A DNA stretch of 64,000 nt from Acidobacteriota bacterium (GTDB lineage Bacteria > Acidobacteriota > Terriglobia > Terriglobales > Acidobacteriaceae): contig JAJXYY010000030.1 of NCBI GenBank assembly GCA_021780315.1, forward strand, positions 1 to 64,000, written 5' to 3'. The translations under genes and the position numbers were made by a program. Positions 35,958 to 44,304 of this stretch are shown piece after piece. Numbering within the stretch: position 1 is the stretch's first letter; each line of letters begins with the position of its first letter. The notes under the pieces were generated by a model, which had not been told where the DNA came from, ran no database searches, and saw only the letters and a program-made list of their open reading frames with translations.

Positions 35958-38900
35958 TTGCCGCTTAGCCTCACCGCCCTCATCGCCTCTCTGCCACCTG
36001 CCCTGCCCCAGCACCTTCGCCCCTTCGACCTCGCGCTCATCCTCATCTACCTCATCGGCATCACCCTCTTCGGCCTCCGCTTCCGCAAAACTACCTCCAC
36101 CGGAGCCCCCGACAGGTCCCTCAAGTCCTACTTCCTCGCCAACAACACCATCCCCTGGTGGGCCATCGCCCTCTCCATCGTCTCCGCCGAAACCTCCACC
36201 CTCACCATCATCTCCATCCCCGGCGTAGCCTTCACCGGAGACTTCGGCTTCCTCCAGATCGTCATCGGCTACATGCTCGGCCGCATCGTCGTCGCCGTCC
36301 TCTTTCTCCCCAAATACTTCCACGGCGAGATGCTCACCGCCTACCAGCTCATCGACCGCCGCTTCGGCCCTACCCTCCACAAAGTCACCGCCAGCCTCTT
36401 CCTCCTCACCCGAGCCGCTGCCGAAGGCGTCCGCGTCTTCGCCGTCTCCATCGTCGTCGGCATCGCCATCGGCACCAACGACACCCTCTCCATCGCCATC
36501 ATCTCCTTCCTCACCCTCCTCTACACCTTCGAGGGCGGCATGACCGCCGTCATCTGGACCGACGTCGTCCAAATGGCCATCTACATCGGCGGAACCCTCG
36601 TCGCCATCTTCACCCTCGGCACCCACGTCCCCGGCGGCTGGCAACACATCCACACCGTCACCTCCGCCACCCACAAACTCACCGTCTTCCACTTCGCCTT
36701 CAACCTCACCCAGTCCTACACCTTCTGGGCCGGCATCCTCGGAGGAACCTTCCTCACCATGGCCTCCCACGGCACCGACCAACTCATGGTCCAGCGCATG
36801 CTCGCCGCCCGCAACCTACGCGAATCCCGCCTCGCCCTGCTCTCCTCCGGCGTCGTCATTTTCTTCCAGTTCACTCTCTTCCTCCTCATCGGAGCAGGCC
36901 TCTACGTCTTCTACAATCTCCACCCCCAAATCTTCTCCAGTCCCGACCGCATCTTCCCCACCTTCATCGTCTCCCAGATGCCCATCGGCACCGCCGGACT
37001 GCTCGTCGCTGCCATCCTCGCCGCCGCCATGTCCAACCTCTCCGCCGCCCTCAACTCCCTCTCCTCCACCACCGTCGTAGACTTCTATATGCACTGGCGC
37101 CGGGTGCCCCATGCACACGACAGTTCCACCGTCGGGTGCGTGGGTGAAGCGTCACGACCTTCGACGGAGGCAGCCATCTCAGATCGCGAACGCATCTTCG
37201 TCAGCCGGGCATCCACCGTCCTCTGGGCCTTCGTCCTCTTCGCCATCGCCGTCTACAGCATCCACACCGGAGGCAAAGGCCATGTCGTCGAAACCGGCCT
37301 CTCCATCGCCTCCGTAGCCTACGGCTGCCTCCTCGGCGTCTTCCTCCTCGGAACCCTCACCCAATACGCAACCCAAACCGGAACCATCATCGGCATGATC
37401 ACCGGCTTCGCCCTCAACCTCTACCTCTGGCAAGGCAACTTCCCCGTTCACCTCGGCCCCATCACCATCCCCCACATCGCCTTCACCTGGTACGTCCTCA
37501 TCGGAGCCATCGTCACCTTCGCCATCGGCTCCCTCGCCAGCCTCATCTTCCGCAAACAGTCCACCCACAAAGCCGTTGCCGCCGCCGCTCTCATCCTCTG
37601 CCTGAGCCTCACCCATCACGCATCCGCACAAACCCGGGCACCCCATCTTCACGCCAGCCTAATCGTCGCCAAACCGGGCATCGGCGAAACCGCCCCTTCC
37701 ACCACCGCCTCCCCACCTCAAACGCCAAAACAAAATTCCGCAGCCCCAACAAGAACTACCCCCCTAAGCAAAATCAAGCTCCCCGCACCCGCTTTTGCCC
37801 TGGCTTCTAGGTACCCCAAGGCTTCAGCCTTGGGTCTCTCTCCCCTCGCCCAGAACACCGGGCTTCAGCCCCTGGGGTATGCTCTCCTTCAATCCACCAC
37901 AAACCCCGCACGAGCCACCCCCGACTTCACCCCCATCAACACCCTCATCAACAACGCCATCGCCGCCCACAAAATCCCCGGAGCAGTCGTCGTCATCGGC
38001 CACAACGGAAAAATCGCATTCGAGCAAGCCTACGGCGTCCGCAAACTAGCCGGAGAACCCAGCCCCTTTGGAACCGCCGCCGAACCCATGACCGAAGACA
38101 CCATCTTCGACATGGCCTCCCTCACCAAAGTCCTCGTCACCACCACCGCAATCATGCAACTCTACGAGTTACATAAACTCGACGTCGACGACCCCGTAGC
38201 CAAATACCTCCCCGACTTCGCCGCCAACGGCAAACAAAACGTAACCATCCGCGAACTCTTAACCCACTACTCCGGTCTACCCGAAGACGTCGACCTCAAA
38301 GACCCCTGGGGCCTCACCGCACCCGACAAAGCCGAAGGCATCCGCCGCGCCCTCGCCTCATCGCTGGTCGCAACACCCGGCACCCACTTCGAATACTCCG
38401 ACATCAACTTCATCACCCTCGGAGCACTCGTCGAAAAGCTCAGCGGGCAACCACTCGATGTCTATGCGCGAGAGCACATCTTTATCCCCCTCGGCATGGC
38501 CGGGACCCGCTATCATCCGTTCGAAAAAGCCTGTGGCCCTATTCAGCGTCTTGGCGCCGATATTCTGCTGCCTCGTTTCAACGCCACGCAACGCCGCCCC
38601 TCTGGTGATTGTATGGTCGGATGGACTCCAGCCGATTCCAACACCGCCCCCACCGCCCACGACAACGAAGGTTCCCCCGCCACCAACCCCGACTTCGACC
38701 ACCTCCTCCGCGGCACCGTCCACGACCCCACCACCCGCCGCATGGGCGGAGTAGCCGGACACGCCGGCGTCTTCTCCTCCGCCCACGACCTCAGCCTCTT
38801 CGCCCAGGCCCTCCTCGACAAGCTCCTCTCCAACACCGGCCCCTTCCCCCTACAACAATCCACCCTCCAGCTCATGCCCCGCCCCCAGCAGCCCCCCACC

Positions 38901-40688
38901 GCCCAACCCGGAGCCACCATCTTCACCCCCGACGGCCAGGTCACCAAAGGCGTCGCCACCCGTGGCTTCGGCTGGGACATCAACTCCGCCTTCTCCCGCC
39001 CCCGCGGCGTAGTCTTCCCCATCGCCACCGCCGAGCACCCCGGCTCCTTCGGCCACACCGGCTTCACCGGCACCTCCCTCTGGATCGACCCCACTACCAA
39101 CACCTACGTCATCCTTCTCTCCAACGCCATCCACCCCCGCGGCGCACCCCCCATCTCCACACTCCGCGGCCAAATAGCCACCGCCGCCGCCCTCGCCCTT
39201 GGCCTCGCCTCCGCACGCTCCGCTGAGTGCGATCAGCCCAACACCTTCTGCGATCCCTCGAAACGGCCAAAAGAAGCCACAACCCTGGGTGCCCCACATC
39301 TCGTTTCTGAGATGTGGGCATCAAGCGAAGCTCGACCGTCTTCCCCCACGCCACTCCCCACTTCCACTCCCGCCACCCTCACCGGCATCGACACCCTCGA
39401 AGCCACCCGCTTCGCTGCTCTCGCCTCCGCCGCCGCTCGCCACCACAACACCCTCCGCCTCGGCCTCCTCACCAACCACACCGGCCTCGACGCCATGCAC
39501 CGCCGCACCATCGACATCCTCTTCTCCGACGCCCCCAAAGACGTCCCCGGCCTTCGCCTCACCGCCCTCTTCTCTCCCGAGCACGGTATCCTCGGCGCCG
39601 CCGACACCGAACACATCGGCAACGACACTGACCCCACCACCCACCTCCCCATCCTCTCCCTCTACGGACCCCACGACACCGACAAGCGTCCCTCCCACGA
39701 TGCCCTCGTCAACCTCGACGCCGTCGTCATCGACCTCCAGGACGCCGGTGTCCGCTTCTACACCTACGAGTCCGTCGTCGGCTACTTCCTCGAAGCCGCA
39801 GCCGCCGAGCGCACCCTCGGCCACAACCTCGAAGTCATCCTCCTCGACCGTCCCAACCCCCTCGGCGGCCTCGCCATTCAGGGCCCCATCTCCGACGCCG
39901 ATCTCTCCTCCTACACCGCCTACATGCCGCTCCCCATCCGCCACGGCCTCACTCTCGGCGAACTCGCCCGCTATATCAACGGAGAGCGCCGCCTCCCCAG
40001 CCCCACCTCCCCCAATATGTTTCTCCCCCTCAGTGCCCCGCTCACCGTCGTCCCCATGCAGTACTGGCGTCGCAGCATGTACTACGACGACACTGGTCTC
40101 GCTCCCCACGGCGAGTGGCCCACCCCCAGCCCCAACCTACGCTCCCTTACCGCAGCCACCCTCTACCCCGGCGTCGCCCTGCTCGAAACCACCAACGTCT
40201 CCGTAGGCCGCGGCACCGACACTCCCTTCCAGCACATCGGAGCCTGCTGGGCTCCCCTCAAGCCCCCCGCAAAAAAATCCCCACCCCGCACCACCTGCGC
40301 CCCCGAAGACCAGGTCGACGGCCCCGCCCTCGCCGCCTACCTCACCGCACGCCATATCCCCGGCGTCACCTTCGCCCCCACCACCTTCACCATCCCGGAT
40401 GACGCCAACCGCTACCCCTACCACGGCCTCAGCATCAACGGCGTTGCCATCACCCTCACCAACCGCACCCTCCTCGACGCTCCCGAACTCGGCATCGAAC
40501 TCATCGCCGCCCTCCACCACCTCTACCCCAACCGCTTCGACCTCGCCAAAGCAGCCACCCTCATCGCCAGCGTCAACACCATGCAATCCCTCGCCAACAA
40601 CGAAGATCCCCGCACCATCGCCGCCGCCTGGGCAGCCGAACTCAACGCCTTCAACCAGCGCCGCCAACCCTACCTCCTCTACCCCTAG
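35958..40688 (+). CDS. Fusion protein: sodium:solute symporter + serine hydrolase + NamZ exo-muramidase
   Basis: One open frame of 1,576 residues from TTG at 35958 (AGGAG 7 bases upstream; the track ORF extends too far left). Residues about 15-535: SSS-family symporter. 538-557: hydrophobic stretch ending 'THHASA', like a former signal peptide. About 655-1085: class C beta-lactamase-like hydrolase with Ser721-x-x-Lys724, Tyr813 ('YSD') and 'HTG' at 1033. About 1140-1576: DUF1343/NamZ, exo-beta-N-acetylmuramidase. B. subtilis carries amiE and namZ as separate neighbouring genes with a transporter, so a fused peptidoglycan-recycling unit is plausible. No internal start with a ribosome site or own signal is seen. 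A misassembled frame is the alternative. Confidence 0.8.
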   Translation: MPLSLTALIASLPPALPQHLRPFDLALILIYLIGITLFGLRFRKTTSTGAPDRSLKSYFLANNTIPWWAIALSIVSAETSTLTIISIPGVAFTGDFGFLQIVIGYMLGRIVVAVLFLPKYFHGEMLTAYQLIDRRFGPTLHKVTASLFLLTRAAAEGVRVFAVSIVVGIAIGTNDTLSIAIISFLTLLYTFEGGMTAVIWTDVVQMAIYIGGTLVAIFTLGTHVPGGWQHIHTVTSATHKLTVFHFAFNLTQSYTFWAGILGGTFLTMASHGTDQLMVQRMLAARNLRESRLALLSSGVVIFFQFTLFLLIGAGLYVFYNLHPQIFSSPDRIFPTFIVSQMPIGTAGLLVAAILAAAMSNLSAALNSLSSTTVVDFYMHWRRVPHAHDSSTVGCVGEASRPSTEAAISDRERIFVSRASTVLWAFVLFAIAVYSIHTGGKGHVVETGLSIASVAYGCLLGVFLLGTLTQYATQTGTIIGMITGFALNLYLWQGNFPVHLGPITIPHIAFTWYVLIGAIVTFAIGSLASLIFRKQSTHKAVAAAALILCLSLTHHASAQTRAPHLHASLIVAKPGIGETAPSTTASPPQTPKQNSAAPTRTTPLSKIKLPAPAFALASRYPKASALGLSPLAQNTGLQPLGYALLQSTTNPARATPDFTPINTLINNAIAAHKIPGAVVVIGHNGKIAFEQAYGVRKLAGEPSPFGTAAEPMTEDTIFDMASLTKVLVTTTAIMQLYELHKLDVDDPVAKYLPDFAANGKQNVTIRELLTHYSGLPEDVDLKDPWGLTAPDKAEGIRRALASSLVATPGTHFEYSDINFITLGALVEKLSGQPLDVYAREHIFIPLGMAGTRYHPFEKACGPIQRLGADILLPRFNATQRRPSGDCMVGWTPADSNTAPTAHDNEGSPATNPDFDHLLRGTVHDPTTRRMGGVAGHAGVFSSAHDLSLFAQALLDKLLSNTGPFPLQQSTLQLMPRPQQPPTAQPGATIFTPDGQVTKGVATRGFGWDINSAFSRPRGVVFPIATAEHPGSFGHTGFTGTSLWIDPTTNTYVILLSNAIHPRGAPPISTLRGQIATAAALALGLASARSAECDQPNTFCDPSKRPKEATTLGAPHLVSEMWASSEARPSSPTPLPTSTPATLTGIDTLEATRFAALASAAARHHNTLRLGLLTNHTGLDAMHRRTIDILFSDAPKDVPGLRLTALFSPEHGILGAADTEHIGNDTDPTTHLPILSLYGPHDTDKRPSHDALVNLDAVVIDLQDAGVRFYTYESVVGYFLEAAAAERTLGHNLEVILLDRPNPLGGLAIQGPISDADLSSYTAYMPLPIRHGLTLGELARYINGERRLPSPTSPNMFLPLSAPLTVVPMQYWRRSMYYDDTGLAPHGEWPTPSPNLRSLTAATLYPGVALLETTNVSVGRGTDTPFQHIGACWAPLKPPAKKSPPRTTCAPEDQVDGPALAAYLTARHIPGVTFAPTTFTIPDDANRYPYHGLSINGVAITLTNRTLLDAPELGIELIAALHHLYPNRFDLAKAATLIASVNTMQSLANNEDPRTIAAAWAAELNAFNQRRQPYLLYP
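37101..37166 (+). repeat. Family A repeat inside the symporter domain
   Basis: CGGGTGCCCCATGCACACGAC...GTCGGGTGCGTGGG, the family A opening and stem, inserted in frame. It adds about 22 residues ('RRVPHAHDSSTVGCVGEA') between 'VVDFYMHW' and 'SDRERIFVSRAST', which adjoin in ordinary SSS proteins. The site is a predicted cytoplasmic loop. Confidence 0.75.
37634..37695 (+). repeat. Family A-like repeat in symporter-hydrolase linker
   Basis: CCCGGGCACCCCATCTTCACGCC...CCGGGCATCGGCGAAACCG, a diverged copy (compare 47748-47812). In frame, it encodes part of the linker after the signal-like helix. Confidence 0.6.
37809..37882 (+). repeat. Family C double palindrome in the linker
   Basis: TACCCCAAGGCTTCAGCCTTGGGT followed by CCGGGCTTCAGCCCCTGGGGTA: two GGCTTCAGCC palindromes with outer arms TACCCC/GGGGTA. 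A different repeat type from A and B, again read through in frame. Confidence 0.7.
39285..39340 (+). repeat. Family A repeat in hydrolase-NamZ linker
   Basis: GGGTGCCCCACATCTC-GTTTCT-GAGATGTGGGCATCAAGCGAAGCTCGACC. Stem CCCACATCTC/GAGATGTGGG is perfect and differs from the 31665 copies at paired positions (compensatory change). It encodes about 19 linker residues. Confidence 0.8.
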
Positions 40689-40840
40689 CCCTTGCATTTG
40701 CCTTCTATCCCCTAACCCCTACCCCCTCTACCCTGCCCTTCAGACGTATCCACCTCACCACTCCTCCACACAATATTCATCACCTCGTCGCCTACAGTGC
40801 GTCACAATATACGAATCAGTTTCAAAAGGGAGCCCGATCC

Positions 40841-41515
40841 ATGCCCCGCATTAACTTCCAGCAGCAACTCGTCGCTCTCAAAGACAAACTCCTCGCTATG
40901 GCAGCCCTCTCGCAGCAGGCTCTGGGCCTCGCGCTCGAAGCCTACATCGCCACCGACCTCAGCCTCTGCGAGCACGTCTTCGAGATCGAGAACGCCATCA
41001 ACACAGCCGAAACCTCCGTCGACGAGATGGCCTACGACCTCCTCGCCAAAGAGCAGCCCATGGCCATCGATCTCCGCTTCATCCTCTCCGTCATCAAGAT
41101 CAACGGTGATCTCGAACGCATCGGCGACCAGGCATCCAACATCGCCCAGCGCGCCCGCACCATGAAGGACATGCCGCCCATCTCTCTGCCCCTCGACATC
41201 CCCGACATGGGAGAAAAAGTCGGAGTCATGATCCGCACCGCCATCCAGGCGCTCCTCGAGGCAGACGCTAAACTCGCCGAACACGTCCTCAAATTGGACG
41301 ACGAGATAGACGACATGAACCGAACCGTTCAGGCTGAACTCGTCGAAGCCATGCAGCGGCAACCGGAACTCAGCAGTCAGGCCCTCAACGCCATCATCGT
41401 CTCCCGAAACCTCGAGCGTGCCGCCGACCACGCCACCAACATCGCAGAAGACGTCATCTTCTGGGTCCGCGGCTCCGACGTCCGCCACAAACTCTCCCTC
41501 TCCGAAGCCGACTAG
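40841..41515 (+). CDS. phoU: Phosphate signalling protein PhoU
   Basis: 224 residues, all-helical, with two PhoU repeats. Metal-cluster motifs of the (E/D)xxxD type appear as 'ERIGDQASNIAQ' in the first half and 'ERAADHATNIAEDV' in the second, at the expected symmetrical places. PhoU restrains the PhoR kinase and the Pst transporter when phosphate is plentiful. AGGGAG precedes the ATG. No pst or phoBR genes adjoin, so it is a stand-alone copy here. Confidence 0.95.
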   Translation: MPRINFQQQLVALKDKLLAMAALSQQALGLALEAYIATDLSLCEHVFEIENAINTAETSVDEMAYDLLAKEQPMAIDLRFILSVIKINGDLERIGDQASNIAQRARTMKDMPPISLPLDIPDMGEKVGVMIRTAIQALLEADAKLAEHVLKLDDEIDDMNRTVQAELVEAMQRQPELSSQALNAIIVSRNLERAADHATNIAEDVIFWVRGSDVRHKLSLSEAD

Positions 41516-41554
41516 CCCCTCATCCAACACCACACAACACTGCAGCACTTTTGC

Positions 41555-41583
41555 TTGACATCCCATAAACCTCTCAGTACCCT
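41555..41583 (+). promoter_or_regulatory. Candidate sigma-70 promoter for the sulfite reductase operon leader
   Basis: TTGACA (41555-41560), 17-base spacer, TACCCT (41578-41583). The -35 is a perfect consensus, the -10 weak (3 of 6). It lies 229 bases before the reductase start and just before the Cys-rich leader ORF. Confidence 0.5.
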
Positions 41584-41621
41584 TAATACAAATGTTCAGT
41601 CACTTCATGCAGGCCGAAGCC

Positions 41622-41687
41622 ATGGGAACCACCTGTTGTCCGGGTGCCGCGCGCTACTGCCTTTGTCTGAACTCGATGACCACCTAA
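41622..41687 (+). CDS. Cys-rich 21-residue leader peptide (candidate cysteine attenuator)
   Basis: ATG at 41622 to TAA at 41685 encodes MGTTCCPGAARYCLCLNSMTT, with four Cys in 21 residues (Cys-Cys and Cys-Leu-Cys). It is too short for the ORF track. It sits between a promoter-like sequence and a rho-independent terminator, upstream of the siroheme reductase operon. This is the arrangement of a transcription attenuator: starved of Cys-tRNA, a ribosome stalls on the Cys codons and prevents the terminator. Mycobacterial Cys-rich leaders upstream of sulfur genes are a known parallel. Start site and antiterminator pairing are inferred. Confidence 0.6.
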   Translation: MGTTCCPGAARYCLCLNSMTT

Positions 41688-41718
41688 AGTCTCGAACCCC
41701 ACAGCAAATGCACACCGC

Positions 41719-41746
41719 GCCCACTCATCCAGTGGGCTTTTTCTTT
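41719..41746 (+). terminator. Rho-independent terminator in the sulfite reductase leader
   Basis: GCCCACT-CATCC-AGTGGGC followed by TTTTTCTTTT. It ends 66 bases before the reductase ATG and 31 bases separate it from the leader-peptide stop, so it would interrupt the operon's own transcript unless overridden. Confidence 0.8.
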
Positions 41747-41811
41747 TGCCCCATCCTCAAAAAATCCAGCGCTTTCACTCTGCTCTTCGCCGAAAAAGGA
41801 ACGAACCCATC

Positions 41812-43548
41812 ATGACCGACCTCGCCGCCACACCCGCCGCCCCCGCAGTCAAAGAAACCAAGGCCCAGAAGTCCGAGCGCCTCAAGCTCGCCAAAAACCC
41901 CTGGGAAGCATGGGACGAAGTCCGCGAGTACGCCAAAGGCGGACGCGACACCGTCGCTCCCGAGTGGACCGGCCTCTACTTCAAGTGGTGGGGCGTCTAC
42001 ACCCAGGGCGACGGCCTCGGTGTCACCGGTGGCTCCGGCGGAGAAGGCAAAACCAGCCCCTACTTCATGATGCGCATCGGCATGCCCAACGGCCTGCTCA
42101 CCTCCCACCAGACCCGCGTCATCGCCAACCTCACCAAAAAGAACGCACGCAACCTCGCCGACATCACCACCCGCCAGAACATCCAGCTCCACTGGCTCAC
42201 CATCGACTCCCTCGTCGAAACCGTAGACGCCCTCACCGAGATCAACCTCTCCCCCAAAGGAGCCTGCGGCGACGTCGTCCGTAACGTCACCGGATGCCCT
42301 CTCGCTGGCATCGACGGCCACGAACTCATCGATTCCAGCCCCCTCGCCGTCGAGGTCGCCCACCTCCTCACCGCCAACCCCGAGTTCTACAACCTCCCCC
42401 GCAAGTTCAAAATCTCCATCACCGGCTGCCCCATCTGGTGCACCTACCCAGAGATCAACGACGTAGCCCTCACCGCCATCAAGCGCACCGTCAACGGTGT
42501 CGATGAGATCGGCTACACCCTCCGCGTCGGCGGCGGCCTCTCCACCGAGCCACACCTCGCTGTACGCATCCCCGCCTTCATCCCCCAGGACAAGGCCCTC
42601 GAAGTCGTCACCGCCATGGTCCGCATCTTCAAGGAGCAGACCGCCCTCCGCGAGAACCGCACCCGCGCCCGCATCAAGTACCTCTTCATGCGCCACGGCT
42701 GGACCGCCGAGTCCATGCTCGAAGCCATCGAAGCCAAACTCGGCTACAAACTCGATCCCAGCCCCGTCTCCGAAGACACCGTCCCCGACGACGTCTACCG
42801 CGATCACATCGGCATCACCCCGCAGAAGCAGCCCGGCCTCAGCACCGTCGGAGCTTCCGTCCTGAACGGTCGCCTCTCCGGCGACCAACTCGCCAAACTC
42901 GCCGACCTCGCCGACAAATACGGCAACGGACAACTCCGCGCCACCATCGGGCAGAACATCCTCATCACCAACGTCCCCGACCGCGAAGCCGCCGCACTCG
43001 TCATCGAACTCAACAGCATCGGCCTCCACGTCGACACCTCCGCCTTCTGGCGCGGAGCCATCGCCTGCACCGGCACCGAGTTCTGCAAGCTCGCCATCGC
43101 AGAGACCAAGGGCTTCAACAAGTGGCTCGTCTCCGAACTCGAAGACCGCCTCCCCGGCTTCGACCAGCAGGTCCGCATCAACGTCACCGGATGCACCAAC
43201 TCCTGCGGACAAAGCTGGATCGCAGACATCGGCCTCGAAGGCAAAAAAATCAAGAAGGACGGAAAAATGGTCGACGCCTTCTACTTCTGCCTCGGAGGAG
43301 CCGTCGGCAAGTACGCCAGCATCGCCCGCCAGATCGGCTTCCGCGCCGCCGCCGAAGACTGCCCCGACGCCATCGAGCGCCTCCTCAACACCTACCTCGA
43401 AACCCGCAACCCAGGCGAAGACCTCCGCGCCTACTTCGCACGCCACGACGACGAAGCCCTCCGCACCCAACTCGCCGGAGCCAACCTCGAACCCGTCCAG
43501 CGTGACAATCCTCCCGTCCTCGTAGGCTTCCACGCCCCCGGCGAATAG
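41812..43548 (+). CDS. Ferredoxin-type sulfite/nitrite reductase
   Basis: Siroheme and [4Fe-4S] enzyme, 578 residues, reducing sulfite to sulfide or nitrite to ammonia by six electrons. The cluster ligands are Cys419 and Cys425 ('CTGTEFC') plus Cys461 and Cys465 ('CTNSC'). Two ferrite-reductase half domains and siroheme-contacting Arg/Lys patches ('DITTRQNIQLHW') are visible. The motif is shared by plant-type nitrite reductases and by the mycobacterial sulfite reductase SirA/NirA, so substrate is ambiguous by motif. The Cys-rich leader, rhodanese and TlpA-like neighbours favour sulfite. Start chosen at ATG 41812 (AAAGGA upstream) rather than the longer track ORF, which includes the terminator. 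Confidence 0.88.
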   Translation: MTDLAATPAAPAVKETKAQKSERLKLAKNPWEAWDEVREYAKGGRDTVAPEWTGLYFKWWGVYTQGDGLGVTGGSGGEGKTSPYFMMRIGMPNGLLTSHQTRVIANLTKKNARNLADITTRQNIQLHWLTIDSLVETVDALTEINLSPKGACGDVVRNVTGCPLAGIDGHELIDSSPLAVEVAHLLTANPEFYNLPRKFKISITGCPIWCTYPEINDVALTAIKRTVNGVDEIGYTLRVGGGLSTEPHLAVRIPAFIPQDKALEVVTAMVRIFKEQTALRENRTRARIKYLFMRHGWTAESMLEAIEAKLGYKLDPSPVSEDTVPDDVYRDHIGITPQKQPGLSTVGASVLNGRLSGDQLAKLADLADKYGNGQLRATIGQNILITNVPDREAAALVIELNSIGLHVDTSAFWRGAIACTGTEFCKLAIAETKGFNKWLVSELEDRLPGFDQQVRINVTGCTNSCGQSWIADIGLEGKKIKKDGKMVDAFYFCLGGAVGKYASIARQIGFRAAAEDCPDAIERLLNTYLETRNPGEDLRAYFARHDDEALRTQLAGANLEPVQRDNPPVLVGFHAPGE

Positions 43549-43650
43549 CTCCACCCTCCGGTGGCCTCTCCTGCATCCTCGCAAAAGAGGCCACCCCCAA
43601 CACCCAACACCACTCCCGCAACACCCGCTATCATCTCAATGGGAGTAACC

Positions 43651-44304
43651 ATGGATCTCTTCCCCATCTTCCTCAAACTCACTGGCCGCCGCTGTCTCGT
43701 CATCGGAGCAGGCAACCTCGCCGAATCCAAAATCGAGTCCCTCCGCGCCGCCCACGCCGATGTCACCGTCATCGCACCCGACGCCCGTCCCCGCATCCTC
43801 GACATGGCTGCCTCCGGCGAACTCCACTTCCTCCAGCGACCCTTCGCTCCGGGCGACGTGCTCAGCTACTTCCTCGTCGTCACCGCCACCGACAACCCTG
43901 CCGTCAACCGCGCCGTCTACCAGGAAGCCGTAGCCCAGAACATCATCTGCAACGCCGTAGACGACCCACCCTTCTGCGACTTCTACTTCCCGTCCGTCGT
44001 CCGCCGCGGAGACCTCCAGATCGCAATCTCCACCGCCGGAGCCTCCCCCGCACTCGCCCAGCGCCTCCGCAAGGAGATCAACGCCCAACTCCCCCTCGAC
44101 ACCGGAGACTGGCTCACCGACCTCGGCAACCTCCGCCGCGAAGTCACCCAGATCGAGCCCCTCAACGAAGAGCGCAAGCTCCTCCTCCACCAACTCGCCC
44201 AGCGTGAAGTCTGCGGATTCGACCAGTGCCCTTCTCGCGTCCTCGCCCGCCAACACGCCAAAACCAACCCCCTCCCGCATCCAGAAAAAGAGACCCCGCA
44301 GTGA
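43651..44304 (+). CDS. Precorrin-2 dehydrogenase/sirohydrochlorin ferrochelatase (CysG N-terminal type, Met8p)
   Basis: NAD-dependent oxidation of precorrin-2 and iron insertion to give siroheme for the reductase upstream. 217 residues: Rossmann motif 'LVIGAGNLAESKIESL', 'VTATDNPAVN', and 'CNAVDDPPFCDFYFPSVVRRGDLQIAISTAGASPALAQ' region typical of CysG-N. Start at ATG 43651, with GGGAG 5 bases upstream. The C-terminal extension (after 'LLHQLAQRE') is unusual and low-complexity. Its TGA stop overlaps the GTG start of cobA. Confidence 0.9.
   Translation: MDLFPIFLKLTGRRCLVIGAGNLAESKIESLRAAHADVTVIAPDARPRILDMAASGELHFLQRPFAPGDVLSYFLVVTATDNPAVNRAVYQEAVAQNIICNAVDDPPFCDFYFPSVVRRGDLQIAISTAGASPALAQRLRKEINAQLPLDTGDWLTDLGNLRREVTQIEPLNEERKLLLHQLAQREVCGFDQCPSRVLARQHAKTNPLPHPEKETPQ

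Noticed and set aside
41584-41760. SAM or other known riboswitch upstream of the reductase
   Set aside because: No SAM-I or SAM-II consensus recognised; a Cys-rich leader ORF explains the terminator better.
41725-43584. 619-codon - strand ORF
   Set aside because: Antisense of the siroheme reductase, Gly/Asp/Glu/Val-rich from C-ending codons; shadow.
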